This document shows, in pieces, positions 40,860 to 51,004 of a stretch of 64,000 bases of DNA. Positions within the stretch are counted from its first letter, which is position 1. Every line of letters begins with the position of its first letter. The notes under the pieces were generated by a model. It made no database searches. It had not been told where the DNA came from and saw only the letters and a list, made by a program, of their open reading frames with translations. The DNA comes from Notamacropus eugenii (taxonomy: Eukaryota > Chordata > Mammalia > Diprotodontia > Macropodidae): positions 515,406,224 through 515,470,223 of the forward strand of contig NC_092872.1 of NCBI RefSeq assembly GCF_028372415.1, given 5' to 3'. The translations under genes were made by a program, and so were the position numbers.

Positions 40860-41400
40860 ATCTGCTTTCTCTACCTTTCAAAGCTCATCTCTTATTACTT
40901 CCCTCCAGATTCTCAGTGCTCCAGCCAAACTCTCCTGAAAGCATTGTGGACTCTGCCTTCTGTGCTTTGGACCAAGTTGATTCCTACGACTAGAATGTAG
41001 TCATTTGAATTCTTCTGCTGAATTCCTACCCACCCTTTAAAGCCCATCTCAAAAGTCACCTTACAGAATCACAACTGGAGCTGGAAAGAGGTTCAAAGGC
41101 CAAATAGTCCAACCCCTTTATTTTACAGATGAGGAAATAAGACCCAGAATGGTTAGGTTTTTTTGTTCAAGGTCACAGAGAGAAGTAGCAGAGTTGGAAT
41201 CTGAACCTGGGACTTCTGACTCCAAATCTAGCATACTTTTCACTCTATTATACTTCCAGGTAGCATTTCCTGATCTCAAGTTGTCACTGACTTTCCCTTT
41301 TAAAACTCACTTTGTGCTTTATTTTGTAACACTCTAAAGCACTTACCATCTATGAGTCCATCTTTATTTGTGTCTGACCATTCTTCTCTAGACGGTGATT
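40860..41400 (+). mobile_element. L2 3' portion, sense, split by a MIR
   Basis: 'taaagcccatctcaaaagtc' with 'acctt' breaks off at 41065 and resumes at about 41255 with 'ggtagcatttcctgatctca', then the L2 end 'ttatttgtgtctgacc'. Confidence 0.65.
41067..41255 (-). mobile_element. MIR-type CORE-SINE, antisense, inside L2
   Basis: 'acagaatcacaactggagct', 'attttacagatgaggaaata', 'gaatctgaacctgggacttc'. Confidence 0.7.
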
Positions 41401-41660
41401 TGTGGTAGTAAAGAACTGAAAGCAGTTGTACTTAAACAAGAGAATGATGGAACCATTTGGCTTATATAAATGTAAGAGAGTATTATTGACAGATTGGTCT
41501 GCATTGTTAGGGCAAAGTAAATCTCCTTGTTCCTTAAAAGTTCTGTGACTTGTGAGTATTTAATTTCATCCCAACATCAAACCTGAGCTAAGAGGACACT
41601 GGTGTTAGAACTGTGTCTATTCTAGAACAGGGGAAGGAAGTTTTTAGATAATCCCTTACA
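41401..41660. other. Unassigned sequence
   Basis: No recognised repeat or exon. Confidence 0.3.
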
Positions 41661-41666
41661 TTGAGG

Positions 41667-41912
41667 AGGGCAGCTATGTGGCACAGTAAATAGAGTGCCA
41701 GCCTGGAGTCAGAAGAAACTGAGTTCAAATCTGGCCACAGGTATTTACTAGCTGTGTGACCCTGGGCAAGTCACTTAATCCTGTTCACCTCCATTTCCTC
41801 ATCTATAAAATGAGCTGGAGAAGGAAATGGCAAACCACTCTACTACCTCTGTGGAGAAAAACCCCAAATGGGGTCATGAAGAGTCAGACACATCTAAATT
41901 GACTGAACAAAA
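41667..41912 (+). mobile_element. MAR1-type tRNA SINE, sense, full length
   Basis: 'gggcagctatgtggcacagt', 'actgagttcaaatctggcca', 'gaccctgggcaagtcactta', 'aatgagctggagaaggaaat', 'attgactgaacaaaac'. Confidence 0.92.
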
Positions 41913-41944
41913 CCACATTGATGAAATCACAAGTTTGAATTAAT

Positions 41945-42075
41945 TAGAAAGAATGGATGTAAGTCCTAGAAAGGGGAAGATAAATGCCCAACATCACGTG
42001 GCTAATAGGAGCAGAGCTGGGATTAGAAGTCAGGTCTCCCAGTTCCTAGGCCAACATTCTTCCAGCTATGTGTCC
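41945..42075 (-). mobile_element. MIR fragment, antisense
   Basis: 'gcccaacatcacgtggctaa' and 'agaagtcaggtctcccagtt'. Confidence 0.6.
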
Positions 42076-42164
42076 ATATTCTACAAACATATTTCTAAAG
42101 TTTCAAGATGCCAGCAGTAAAAAGGAAACTCTTGATTTCTCATAAATCAATATTATATTGAAGT

Positions 42165-42390
42165 AACAATAGTGATCATAATGCCACCTTATGGTTTACA
42201 AAGCATGCCAACATTTATCTTGTTTGATCCCACCAAAGCACTGTGAGATTGAAGAGAAAGTTTCTTATCATGGCCATTTTACAGTTGAGAAATATGAGAC
42301 AGTCTATTTCCTCTACAAAGTAGCAGAATCAAAATTTCAACTCATAGTTCTTTGCTTTTCCACCATAGCACTACATATCAGCAAGGACCC
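42165..42390 (-). mobile_element. MIR, antisense, near full length
   Basis: 'accttatggtttacaaagca', 'ttgatcccaccaaagcactg', 'ttttacagttgagaaatatg'. Confidence 0.6.
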
Positions 42391-42457
42391 CAACATACAT
42401 AGAAGGGTCTGCCATCACAGATTCCTTGATCTGCGTTTCTAAAAGGTAAACAACTTT

Positions 42458-43270
42458 TGAGGGGTCAACAATCACTTTAATCAAGCACACGTATCATTCA
42501 CTTAGTTCAGAGAACTTCAGAGAAAACGCAAACAGAGAAATAAAGATCAACAGACAGGGCTTCCAGCAGCCTGATTCTAAGCAATACATACATCACAGAA
42601 CAACAGACAGATCCAACTGTCTAACCATACATGGTTACCAGAGAGAGAAGGACCAACATCTGGGTTTTCAAAGCTGAGGGGCTCCTTAGTGGCTACCCAG
42701 AGTCTCATCTGGCACATGAACCTTCTTCCAAAAACTACTTCACCTCAAAGTATTTATACACTTTTCAGAGCCAGAGGGCATTGCAACCCTTGAGAAACAG
42801 TGCCTCCTTAGAAAATTAACAAAAAGTATGGACTTCCCCTAAGCAAGTTTCCTTTAATGGGCAGGCCCATTAATGGGTGGGGAAGATCTTTAGCTCTCTG
42901 GTTAACTTTGCTTATAGTTACTCTAACAGTCCTGTTCCATAAGAAATCATTATTCATATGCTGGGGCAATTTCCCTTCTCATTCCCCCACAGTCCTTCCC
43001 ACTTCTTCCCACATCTTTTGGGAGGTCAATAAGACTGTGATGGGGCTGTTTTCCTTCATCTGGAATACCTGTAATTGAACTTCAGGAAACAGGATGTCAT
43101 CACTATTGGGCCTGTTGGATGGTCTTCAGTTCTTAGACAAGGCCATCTGGCTCCTTTTGGGTTCTTAGACTGAGACAGAAGAAATAAATTCCAGGGCCAA
43201 GAAATATGTGAGAATAAACTCCATTTTCTGCTAACATAAAGATGAATATTCTTTATTCTTAGTTGGGACA
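42458..43270 (-). mobile_element. LTR-like fossil (possible solo LTR), minus strand
   Basis: About 813 bases. Read on the minus strand it starts TGTCCC and ends CCCCTCA (TG...CA), has a TATA-like box (tataaata, 42751-42759) and, near the end, an ATTAAA poly-A-like signal (42475-42480). No internal retroviral region adjoins it and no clear flanking duplication is seen. Class cannot be set by reading. Looks old. Confidence 0.42.
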
Positions 43271-43700
43271 ATGCACGAACTCAAAAAAGATTGTAGGACA
43301 TCACATCCAAAAAAGAAAAATAAAGGTCTAGAAAACTTAATTGTGCTAAGTAGAGAAATGCTGTTCATTGGAGACAACCACAGATACCTTCAGTATGTAC
43401 AGTATGACACCTTTAGCTGCCAGAGCAGAGAAGAGAAGGGAAAGAAAGGCAAAATAATAAGAACCTGAGGCATTAAAATTTGATGGATAAGAAAAACAAC
43501 AAATGGTTAAAGAAGCTGAGGAAACGTTTGTGCTTGGAGGAGGCTACTGATCAGCAGAGGAACTCAGCATTGGGGAATTTGGATGCCAGGCTATCAAGAG
43601 GTGACCAGTCTTTCAAGATCTTACAAAAAAGTATTTTAGAGCTGAACAGGCCCATGGGATGGTGGAGGAATGTCAGAACTGAAATGAACCTTTGAATACA
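43271..43700. other. Unassigned A-rich sequence
   Basis: Open frames at 43271-43468 and 43480-43695 are Lys-rich and not recognisable; no splice context. Nothing supports a gene. Confidence 0.3.
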
Positions 43701-43985
43701 GTATCAGAGCAAGATGGGGCCTTCAAAGATAGAATGTTTCACCTGCAAGGGGTGTTAGAACAAACCATGCCAGAGCCTCAGGGATCTTAAAATGTAGCAC
43801 GTCAAAAACACAATGGACCTCAGGATACAGGATATTAGAGGTGGGAGGAGACCTTAGCATAGGGCTTGAATGAATATTACAGGATCATTTAATCCAACGA
43901 TCTCATTTTACAAGAGAGGAAACTCAGGCCAAAAAGGATAAAGTTGCTTGCCCCAGAGGGAGCCAGCTTACAAGTTTAGAGATAA
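43701..43985 (-). mobile_element. MIR-type SINE, antisense, preceded by short tandem blocks
   Basis: 'ggatattagaggtgggagga', 'ctcattttacaagagaggaa' and 'cccagagggagccagctt'. The 150 bases before it repeat a loose 'gga-cttag-ata-ag-at' block. Confidence 0.5.
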
Positions 43986-43994
43986 TATGGAAGT

Positions 43995-44225
43995 CTTTTG
44001 GGGTCAAAGAGTCAGGAGACATGAATTCTAGGCCAAGCTCCACTACCTGCTAGCTATATGACCTTGGGCAAATCACTTTACTTCCCTCAATTCTTCCTAT
44101 TTTCTCCCCATCTCCACTTAGGGGGTAATGAGGAACATCCTGAAATTATTCTCTTTCACCTCAGGTCAGTTTCTTTATCTGTAAAATGAAGGCATTGAGT
44201 CAGATGACCACCCTTTCATCTTTAA
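43995..44225 (+). mobile_element. MIR-type SINE, sense, with an internal insert
   Basis: 'agtcaggagacatgaattct', 'gaccttgggcaaatcacttt', then an insert of about 70 bases, then 'ctttatctgtaaaatgaagg'. Confidence 0.6.
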
Positions 44226-44229
44226 CAAG

Positions 44230-44800
44230 GTACAGAGAAACAGAGGGCAGAGAGGGGAACAGACTAGATTTCATTCCAGTTGTGCACAGATGAAATAAAA
44301 ATTTTCCACATTCAAGAAAGTATATAGACTACAGCTGGTCAGCCAAAGTTAGAAAATAGGTGGGTAGCATTCAGTTCCCTCAAGTTTCCACCCTCTGCCT
44401 AAACTTAAGGGAACATGGACCAGAGAGTCTGGATCTCTTCTCTTCAAAGACACAAGAGGGAGTATTTTCCTTTCATAAACGTGAAGAATTTTCACAGAGT
44501 GATCCCAGAGCATTGAAATGTGAGTCTTCTTGTCTCTCCACCTCCCCTCGGATTGACGATGAGAAGGCATCTGAATAGAGATGGTGATTTCTAAGGGTTG
44601 GAGGGGATAAGGGTGTTAAGGAAAGGGAAGGGTAGAAAAGGTCAGGATATAGGCCCAGGAATCCTAAGCATGACATACTTTGTCTTATGAAAAATTCAGG
44701 CTTTATCAAAGCTATCCTTTTCAAAGTTCACAGATGGGGTGGAGCACAACAGTAATGAATGTATCAGTGATGGAGAAATGAATGAAAAACTCTGTTTGGA
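44230..44800. other. Sequence without recognised repeat or gene
   Basis: About 570 bases; two chance-length frames on opposite strands overlap, so neither is favoured. Confidence 0.35.
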
Positions 44801-44802
44801 GA

Positions 44803-44985
44803 CAATGTGATATAGCAGAAAGAAATCTGCATTTGGAATCAGAGGACTCTGGGTTCAAATTCCAGCTCTGCCAATTATTAGCTGTATGATCTTAGACAAG
44901 TCATTAATTCTCTCTAGGTTTCATTTTCTTATTTATAAATGGTGAAGTTAAACTCTGAGGTCCCTTCCCTCTATAGGTTGTTATT
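44803..44985 (+). mobile_element. MIR-type CORE-SINE, sense
   Basis: 'gatatagcagaaagaaatct', 'gggttcaaattccagctctg', 'atcttagacaagtcattaat', 'ctgaggtcccttccctctat'. Confidence 0.72.
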
Positions 44986-44989
44986 GTTT

Positions 44990-45975
44990 AATAATGAGGA
45001 ACCTCTGCATGGCCCAAGGGAGTGGAGCATTAGCCTTTCTCCATCTTTCTCTAAGGGGTCCTCTGCTCTTGACCCACACACATAGTCTGAACCAGGTTCA
45101 ACCTTAAAAGAGCCTGTCCTCTAATGAAAGATGTGCCAAGCTTCCCTTTCTCATACAGCTTAACTTGGTAAACCATCCTCTCCAGCATCCTGATAACAAA
45201 TCATTAAAAACTTAGAGGAAGTTTTTGGCTCATGGTCTTCCAAAAGGGAGGTGGAACAAAGGTACTAATATACAGTATGAATCAGGTATGGGACAGGTAT
45301 TTATTACCATGCATGAAAATGCTAAACATAAAAGATGCAAAGCAAACATTATATTGAAAGAATGACTTAATAGACACAGGACCTCCATTTCTCACTAACT
45401 CACAAGATACTTACCAAGTCTGGACTCATTCACCTTGAGGCTGATGCTTCCTTTCCTATTCAGAAAAGGAAACACAAAATGGAAAAGTCAACCAGGAGTC
45501 AAGGCACAAGGTCATTCAGTGTAATCCCTGTTCTGTGGTGGTCACTGAGAGCAGCTAAAGGATGCTAAGGGAAGGAAACACTAGTCCATCCTCCACCCCT
45601 CCTGGGAAGTATTAGTTACATGATGCCATTTAGAGGGTCAAAAAAGAGAGGAATCCAGAAGCTGTCTCTTTTTACCTAATCTGACCTTATACTTCACTGC
45701 CAGTCCTAGGTTTGGAGTGGGTCAGAATTGTTGTATCTTTTCAAAGTAATAAGCCCTTTTGTTGCTGGGCACTACAAGTCCTGATGCAGCCAAGAAGTTA
45801 AGCTCAGATGGCCCAAGCACTGAGTCACCATCTCCCTGTAGTCTCCAGAAATTTCCAGGGAAGTTCTGGACCCATAGTCCATAGCCCCAATTCAACCTCT
45901 GCTACACTATGATAGGGTTAACTGTTAAATTGTTCTTAGATCATTGTCCTCAATGGGATAGTTGACAGCAAGCCA
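44990..45975. other. Nearly 1 kb without recognised repeat or gene
   Basis: Complex sequence; an old unclassified repeat cannot be excluded. Confidence 0.35.
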
Positions 45976-45977
45976 CT

Positions 45978-46204
45978 ATGTTTTTGTTCAGTTGTTTCAG
46001 TCGTGTCCAACTCCTCATGATACCAATGGAGTGCTTTGCCATTTCTTTCTCCAGCTCATTTTATAGATAAGGAAACTGAGGCAAGCAGAGTTAAGTGACT
46101 TGCCCAGGGTCACACAGCTAATAAATGTCTCAGGCTGGGTTTGAACTCAAGTCTTCCTGACTCCAGGCCCAGCACGCTATTCTCTGAGCCAGCTATCTGC
46201 CTTA
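45978..46204 (-). mobile_element. MAR1-type tRNA SINE, antisense
   Basis: 'tttgttcagttgtttcagtc', 'tttctttctccagctcattt', 'agtgacttgcccagggtcac', 'gagccagctatctgcctt'. Confidence 0.88.
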
Positions 46205-46259
46205 GACACCACTATATGGTACAAAAAACTGAGGAACCTGGATTTCATGAACTCTGCTA

Positions 46260-46445
46260 CCTGCCACTGGTTGTTGTGAAGATCAAATGAGTTAACACAT
46301 ATTAAGGGCTTTGACAACCTTAAAGCACCATATAAAGTTTGCTATTATTGCTATTATTATTATGTGATATGGACAAGTCTTATAATATCTCTAGGCCTCA
46401 GTTTCCTCTTTTGTAAAATGAAGGCATGTGACCAATGACTGCCTT
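46260..46445 (+). mobile_element. Two MIR pieces, sense
   Basis: 'ttgttgtgaagatcaaatga' (MIR 3' half), then a new 'cctcagtttcctcttttgta' segment from about 46370. Confidence 0.55.
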
Positions 46446-46449
46446 TTCA

Positions 46450-47490
46450 GCTTCCCCCTGAATTGCCCTAAATTCACAGATATAATTCACCCCTACCTTC
46501 TAGTCAAATACCATCCGTTACTTTCATATTCAGATGTCATTTCTGGTATTAAAACTCACCCACTAGAGATGCCTGTTCTATTAAATTAGCCAATTAATGT
46601 CAGCTTCTCTCTCTCTGTGATGCATATCATCAAAATTTATGAAAGCAATCTCATGCAGAAGATGCTTTTCAAGGCACAGGCCCCCCCTCACTTTCCATAG
46701 CAGATGTGTTTCTAGAAAGGTATTCATGCAGTTGGTTTGTTGTTGGGTTTTTGTTTTTTTTTTTGGTGAAATCAAGTGAAGTTTAACTGCATTAAGGGAG
46801 GGATGTTCTTTTAAAGAGAACTGTGTTAAATTATTATTTCTTAAGACAGCCCCCTTTTTTTAATGTGTTACCCCTTTAACTGATTGGTTTTGTAAATTTT
46901 GAACTTCATGTGTTGGGTTTTCCATAAAACAAAGCTTTATTTTCTTTTACAAATAGCTGAGTGCAGAAGAGAAGATGGTTGTCCTGCGATGAGTATTTTT
47001 TTGTCTTGGAATGCTCCCCTATTGGGAGGAAGAAGAGGAATGCCCAGGGGCTTCCTTTGTGGTTGAATCACCAGAAGGAACCTAGTATGATCATAGATTT
47101 ATTGCTGGAATTCCCATACATCTACCACTGATGCCCCAGGCTCTGCCAGAAACAGATATGTGGGAATCTCTCCTCAGATTACAGAACCAGAATGACTCTC
47201 ATCAGTAGCATTACAGGTAGCTGAGTGGCTCTCAGCCCCAATCTGGCCACTAGCTGGCAAGGGTTCCATGTTGAAATACTTGAGGGAATGGAAGGAGGAG
47301 GTTGCTAGACTGTAAGATCACATTTATGGAGCTAGTGGGGAGGCCCACAGACAAGGAGAAGGTCACAGATGACAGTCTATAGCCTTGACCCAAACTCTTG
47401 CCCTAGACAGCTGATTTTGTCATTTGTTTGTCCATCCCTCTCTGCTCTTCCAGGAAGCAAATATTCTAGACTAGAAATGGATAATTTAGA
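46450..47490. other. Repeat-poor stretch, candidate conserved non-coding DNA
   Basis: About 1 kb with no recognised repeat; T-rich 46735-46765 and AT-rich 46800-46960 with 'gttgggttttccataaaaca'. No exon recognised. Confidence 0.35.
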
Positions 47491-47514
47491 AAGAGATTAA
47501 ACCAATTGAAACAG

Positions 47515-47620
47515 GAAATTATTATAGGATTTAATGCTAGAAGAGATCTTAGAGATGATCTCATCCAAGCCCTTTAATTTAAAGGGTATAGAACCAAGGT
47601 ACAGGGAATGGAAGTAAGTT
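47515..47620 (-). mobile_element. MIR fragment, antisense
   Basis: 'aatgctagaagagatcttag' and 'gatgatctcatccaagccct'. Confidence 0.5.
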
Positions 47621-47965
47621 TTTATTCTTTTTAATGCTTTATTGATTCTCTTTTCTTTTTTCTTCTTCCCTTAGACTTCTCCACTGTAATAAAAGAGTAT
47701 ACCTAAGAAAAGCAAATGATCACATTGCCCATGACTGAGAATGTATGCTTCATTTTGCACCTATAGTCCACCACCTTTTTGCCAACAGTCAAAGCAGATG
47801 GCATACTTTTCTTTTAATCCTCTGAAGTCACAGTTCAGTACTCCACTGTCAGGATTCCCAAGTCTTTCAGTGTTGTTTTTCTTTACATCATTGTTGTCGT
47901 TATGTCAGTTATTTTCCTGGTTCTTTTTACTTTGATCTGTACCAGTTCAGGTAAATCTTCCCAAA
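47621..47965. other. Unassigned T-rich sequence
   Basis: No recognised repeat or exon. Confidence 0.3.
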
Positions 47966-47984
47966 TTTCTTTGAACTAGAAAAA

Positions 47985-48080
47985 TGAAATTTCCAATGTC
48001 ACAAAGGTAATATTATTAGAACCAGGATTCAAATTCAGATCTTTGGATTTCAAATTTGACTTTTTCCATTGACTCACACT
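47985..48080 (-). mobile_element. MIR fragment, antisense
   Basis: 'ccaatgtcacaaaggtaata', 'accaggattcaaattcagat'. Confidence 0.5.
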
Positions 48081-48100
48081 TTTGAATAGTTTCAACCAAA

Positions 48101-48187
48101 GGAAGGACAGAAGGAAGGAAGGAAGGAAGGAAGGAAGGAAGGAAGGAAGGAAGGAAGGAAGGAAGGAAGGAAGGAAGGAAGGAAGGA
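48101..48187. repeat. (GGAA)n microsatellite
   Basis: About 20 units, one interruption at the left. GGAA repeats can bind ETS-family factors in other mammals; not shown here. Confidence 0.95.
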
Positions 48188-48376
48188 AACATACATTAAG
48201 TACTACTATGTGCCAATCATTGTACTAAGCCTAACAAATATCTCATTTTAACCTCATAGCAGCCATAGAAGGCAAGACAGGGCCACACAGCTAGTAAGTG
48301 TCTGAGACTGGATTTGAACTCAGGTCTTCCTGACACTAGGCTCAGTGCTCTGTCCATTGCAACATCTAGCTGCCTT
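48188..48376 (-). mobile_element. MIR/THER1-type SINE, antisense
   Basis: 'actactatgtgccaatcatt', 'cacacagctagtaagtgtct', 'tgaactcaggtcttcctgac', 'acatctagctgcctttta'. Confidence 0.8.
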
Positions 48377-48509
48377 TTAATAACATAGGAGCAAATAGAA
48401 AACTTGTCTAGCATGGGAGGGTGGGACCACATAATAGTGAGGAAGACAGAGGATTTGGAGACAGATGAGTTTTTTCTTTTACTTACTATCTGTATGACCT
48501 TTAGAAAGT

Positions 48510-48630
48510 CACTAGTCTCAGTTGATACATGAGGAACTGAGACCCAGAGAAGTTAGAGCAATTTGCCCCAGGTCAGACAGAGTCAGGATCAGAATTCAGG
48601 TCCTCTGACTCAGCACTCTTTTCTCCCTCT
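48510..48630 (-). mobile_element. MIR fragment, antisense
   Basis: 'atacatgaggaactgagacc', 'cagaattcaggtcctctgac'. Confidence 0.65.
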
Positions 48631-48977
48631 CTGTTCTGGGGAAAGGTTTTCAAGCTAAGTTCAAGGAGGTAGGAGACAGATTTACCCCATCTATACAGTC
48701 TGCCATCCACTACCCACCACCCAACCAGAGTTCTGCCATTCCTGTTTCTACAGCCCCTTTCATCTTTCCCCATGATTCTTTGTGGAGAAGGAAACAGAAT
48801 GTAACATTACTAGAATCTGGACAGCACTATCTCATGCAAACCTGAATCTAAAAACCTTAGAGATAACAACAAAATGTATTGTCTATAAAAGACATTAGAG
48901 AGTTCTAATGAGAGGAAACATTGAATGTTATAGTAGGACTAGGGCAGCAAGAGTGGCACTTTTTCATCACGGGCATC
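48631..48977. other. Unassigned sequence
   Basis: No recognised repeat or exon. Confidence 0.3.
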
Positions 48978-48985
48978 CTCTAGGT
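48978..48985 (+). repeat. 8-base target-site duplication, left
   Basis: 'ctctaggt', repeated exactly at 49188-49195. Confidence 0.9.
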
Positions 48986-49187
48986 CAGGGGTGGGGAGCC
49001 TGTGGCCTTGAGGTCACATGTGGTCTCTAGGTTCTCAAGTGCAACCTTTTGACCGAGTCTAAACTTCACAGAACAAATGACCTTAATAAAAGGATTTGTT
49101 CTGTAAAACTTGGACTCAGTCAAAAGGTCAAATCCAAGGACCTCAAAGGTCACATGTGGCCTCAAGTCCACAGGATCCCCACCCCTG
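48986..49187. mobile_element. hAT-type palindromic MITE, 202 bases
   Basis: Ends are inverted: 'caggggtggggagcctgtgg' at the left and 'ccacaggatccccacccctg' at the right (one mismatch in 20). The arms continue inward ('ccttttgaccgagtctaaac' against 'cttggactcagtcaaaagg'), so nearly the whole element folds on itself around 'ccttaataaaagg'. The CAG...CTG ends and the 8-base duplication are marks of the hAT superfamily. It codes for nothing and needed a transposase from elsewhere. The short frames across it are not genes. Confidence 0.92.
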
Positions 49188-49195
49188 CTCTAGGT
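49188..49195 (+). repeat. 8-base target-site duplication, right
   Basis: 'ctctaggt', identical to 48978-48985. Confidence 0.9.
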
Positions 49196-49262
49196 AATAC
49201 CTTAGGAAAACTCTCGGAAGGTACAGTCTTTATGATCTGATAAGTCTTTGGGATTGTACCTA

Positions 49263-49488
49263 GCAAGTTAGAGCACAGCAGATAGAGCCCTGAGCTTGGA
49301 ATCAGGAAGCCTCTTCTTGAGTTCAAATTTGACCTCAGATACTTACTAGCTGTGTGACCCTGAGCAAGTTTCCTCCTCTATAAAATGAGTTGGAGAAGAA
49401 ATGGCAAACCACTCTAGTATCTTTACCAGGAAAACCCCAAATGGGGTCATGAAGAGTCAGACATGACTGAAACAACTGAACAACGGTA
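49263..49488 (+). mobile_element. MAR1-type tRNA SINE, sense
   Basis: 'acagcagatagagccctgag', 'ctagctgtgtgaccctgagc', 'gagttggagaagaaatggca', 'agagtcagacatgactgaaa'. Part of the middle is shortened. Confidence 0.88.
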
Positions 49489-49547
49489 CCAAGTTGAATA
49501 AAAGGGACCCACTGGTTTGTGTTGATATGGACTGACCTTCGTAGTGT

Positions 49548-49735
49548 CATGAATATAGGGATGGAAAGGATCTTACAAGTCACCTAATCTAATGTCCCAC
49601 CTCCTTTTAAAGATGAGGAAAGAGCAATTAAGTGACTTGCCTAACAATACAAAGTTAGCTAACAGAAAGAAGATCCAGGTTTTGAACTCAGGTCCTCTGA
49701 CTCCAGCTCTGGTGATTTTCCCACTGAATCTTATT
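49548..49735 (-). mobile_element. MIR-type CORE-SINE, antisense
   Basis: 'agggatggaaaggatcttac', 'ttaagtgacttgcctaacaa', 'ttttgaactcaggtcctctg'. Confidence 0.68.
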
Positions 49736-49782
49736 TGAAATTCACTTATAGAAGAGTAGAATCCTGGGAACTAAGATCAGGA

Positions 49783-49885
49783 CTGTTGTTGTTGATCAAT
49801 CATTTAGCAGTGTCCAACTCTTCTTGACCTTGTGGACCATATCATGCCAATACTACCCATGGGGTTTTCTTGGCAAAGCCACTAA
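49783..49885 (-). mobile_element. SINE 3' end fragment (MAR1-related variant), antisense
   Basis: 'actgttgttgttgatcaatc', 'tgtccaactcttcttgacct', 'gggttttcttggcaaagcca'. A diverged relative of the MAR1 3' end. Confidence 0.6.
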
Positions 49886-49889
49886 AGCA

Positions 49890-50055
49890 TAAACAGGACC
49901 ATAAAAAAACAAAGCATTCCCTGCTTTGTGCTAGGTCACGTGGCATTTGTCATCATTTCATAGACTCAAAGCTATCAACCAAACTATTATCTTGACCCTC
50001 AGTCCAGTGTGTTCTTTTGCCTTCTATACATTTGAATTTTCAAGGTGACCACTCC
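49890..50055. other. Unassigned sequence
   Basis: No recognised repeat or exon. Confidence 0.3.
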
Positions 50056-50056
50056 A

Positions 50057-50200
50057 AAAAGGAAGCTAGGTGGTTCAGTGGATAGAGTACCAACCCTGGA
50101 GTCAGGAGGACCTGAATTCAAATCTGTCCTCAGATATTTACTACCTGTGTGACCCTGGAAAAGTCATTTAACCCTGATCACCTCAAAGAAAAAAGAAAGA
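50057..50200 (+). mobile_element. WSINE-type tRNA SINE, sense, short form
   Basis: 'gaagctaggtggttcagtgg', 'tggagtcaggaggacctgaa', 'gtgtgaccctggaaaagtca', ending in an A-rich tail. Confidence 0.85.
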
Positions 50201-50214
50201 AAATATTCTGATAG

Positions 50215-50330
50215 TTGTATTTCAATAGAATTTATTTCCTTTGTAATCCTATGTATTTTATTTCCTACACTTAAAAATAACATTCCAAGAAGAGGTCCAT
50301 AGGCTTCATCAGACTGCCCAGACTGCCTAG
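50215..50330 (-). mobile_element. Unclassified interspersed repeat, copy 2
   Basis: Reverse complement reads 'agcctatggacctcttcttg', 'taggattacaaaggaaataa' and 'attgaaatacaactatc', matching 33865-34012. Confidence 0.55.
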
Positions 50331-50344
50331 GAAACATCAAAAGG

Positions 50345-50505
50345 TTCAGAAGGATTGATCTAGTCCAACTCTTTCATGTAACAGAGGGGGAAACAGAGGC
50401 TTGGAGTGGCAACCTGAGTTGCTGAAAATCACACCACTAGCCAAAAACAAAGCCAGGATTCAAACTCTGGTCCTCTGACTTTGAATCTATTCACTACCTT
50501 ATGTT
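50345..50505 (-). mobile_element. MIR-type CORE-SINE, antisense
   Basis: 'gggggaaacagaggcttgga', 'ccaggattcaaactctggtc'. Confidence 0.65.
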
Positions 50506-51000
50506 GGTTCAAAGCAACATGTTTCCCATGAGTAATGTTAAAGGAATCCCAGTGAATATAGTTTTTCCACTTAACTGAGAACTACTGATGAAGCCAAACC
50601 ATCCTTGAATATTGTCTCCTTCAAGAGGTTATAGATCTGAAATGTCTTTGCAGTGTATAATAAAAGTGCTTGGTAACACAGTCCAAGAATATTAACAATC
50701 ATCTCTCCTCTGCTTTGGAGTGTTTTGGTTTTGGGGTGTTTTTTTTTTGCTCCAAATGGCCAGCTCCCAGAAAGAGAAGGCGTTATTTTTTTCTTTTTTC
50801 TTTTTTAACGACAGCTTTAGTGCATGTGTTTTCTCTGTAAAGTATCATTAAAGGCTACGTCTCTTGCCTGGACTAATCCTACTGTTTGTGTTTTCAAAAA
50901 GCATTTCATAGCCACAGGGAAAAGCCCTTGGCCTCTTGTACTCTCCTATTCTTTAAAGACTGTGATGCTGCAGAAGAGACTACTTGGAATGGAGAGACAG
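50506..51000. other. Repeat-poor stretch, candidate conserved non-coding DNA
   Basis: T-rich tract at 50735-50810; otherwise complex and repeat-free. Contains 'taacgacagctttagtgcat' and 'aagtatcattaaaggctacg'. No exon recognised. Confidence 0.38.
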
Positions 51001-51004
51001 CTAT

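Noticed and set aside
43271-43695. Two consecutive Lys-rich plus-strand frames
   Set aside because: No recognisable domain, no splice context; A-rich composition explains them.
49049-49240. Frames on both strands in the MITE
   Set aside because: Mirror frames produced by a palindrome.
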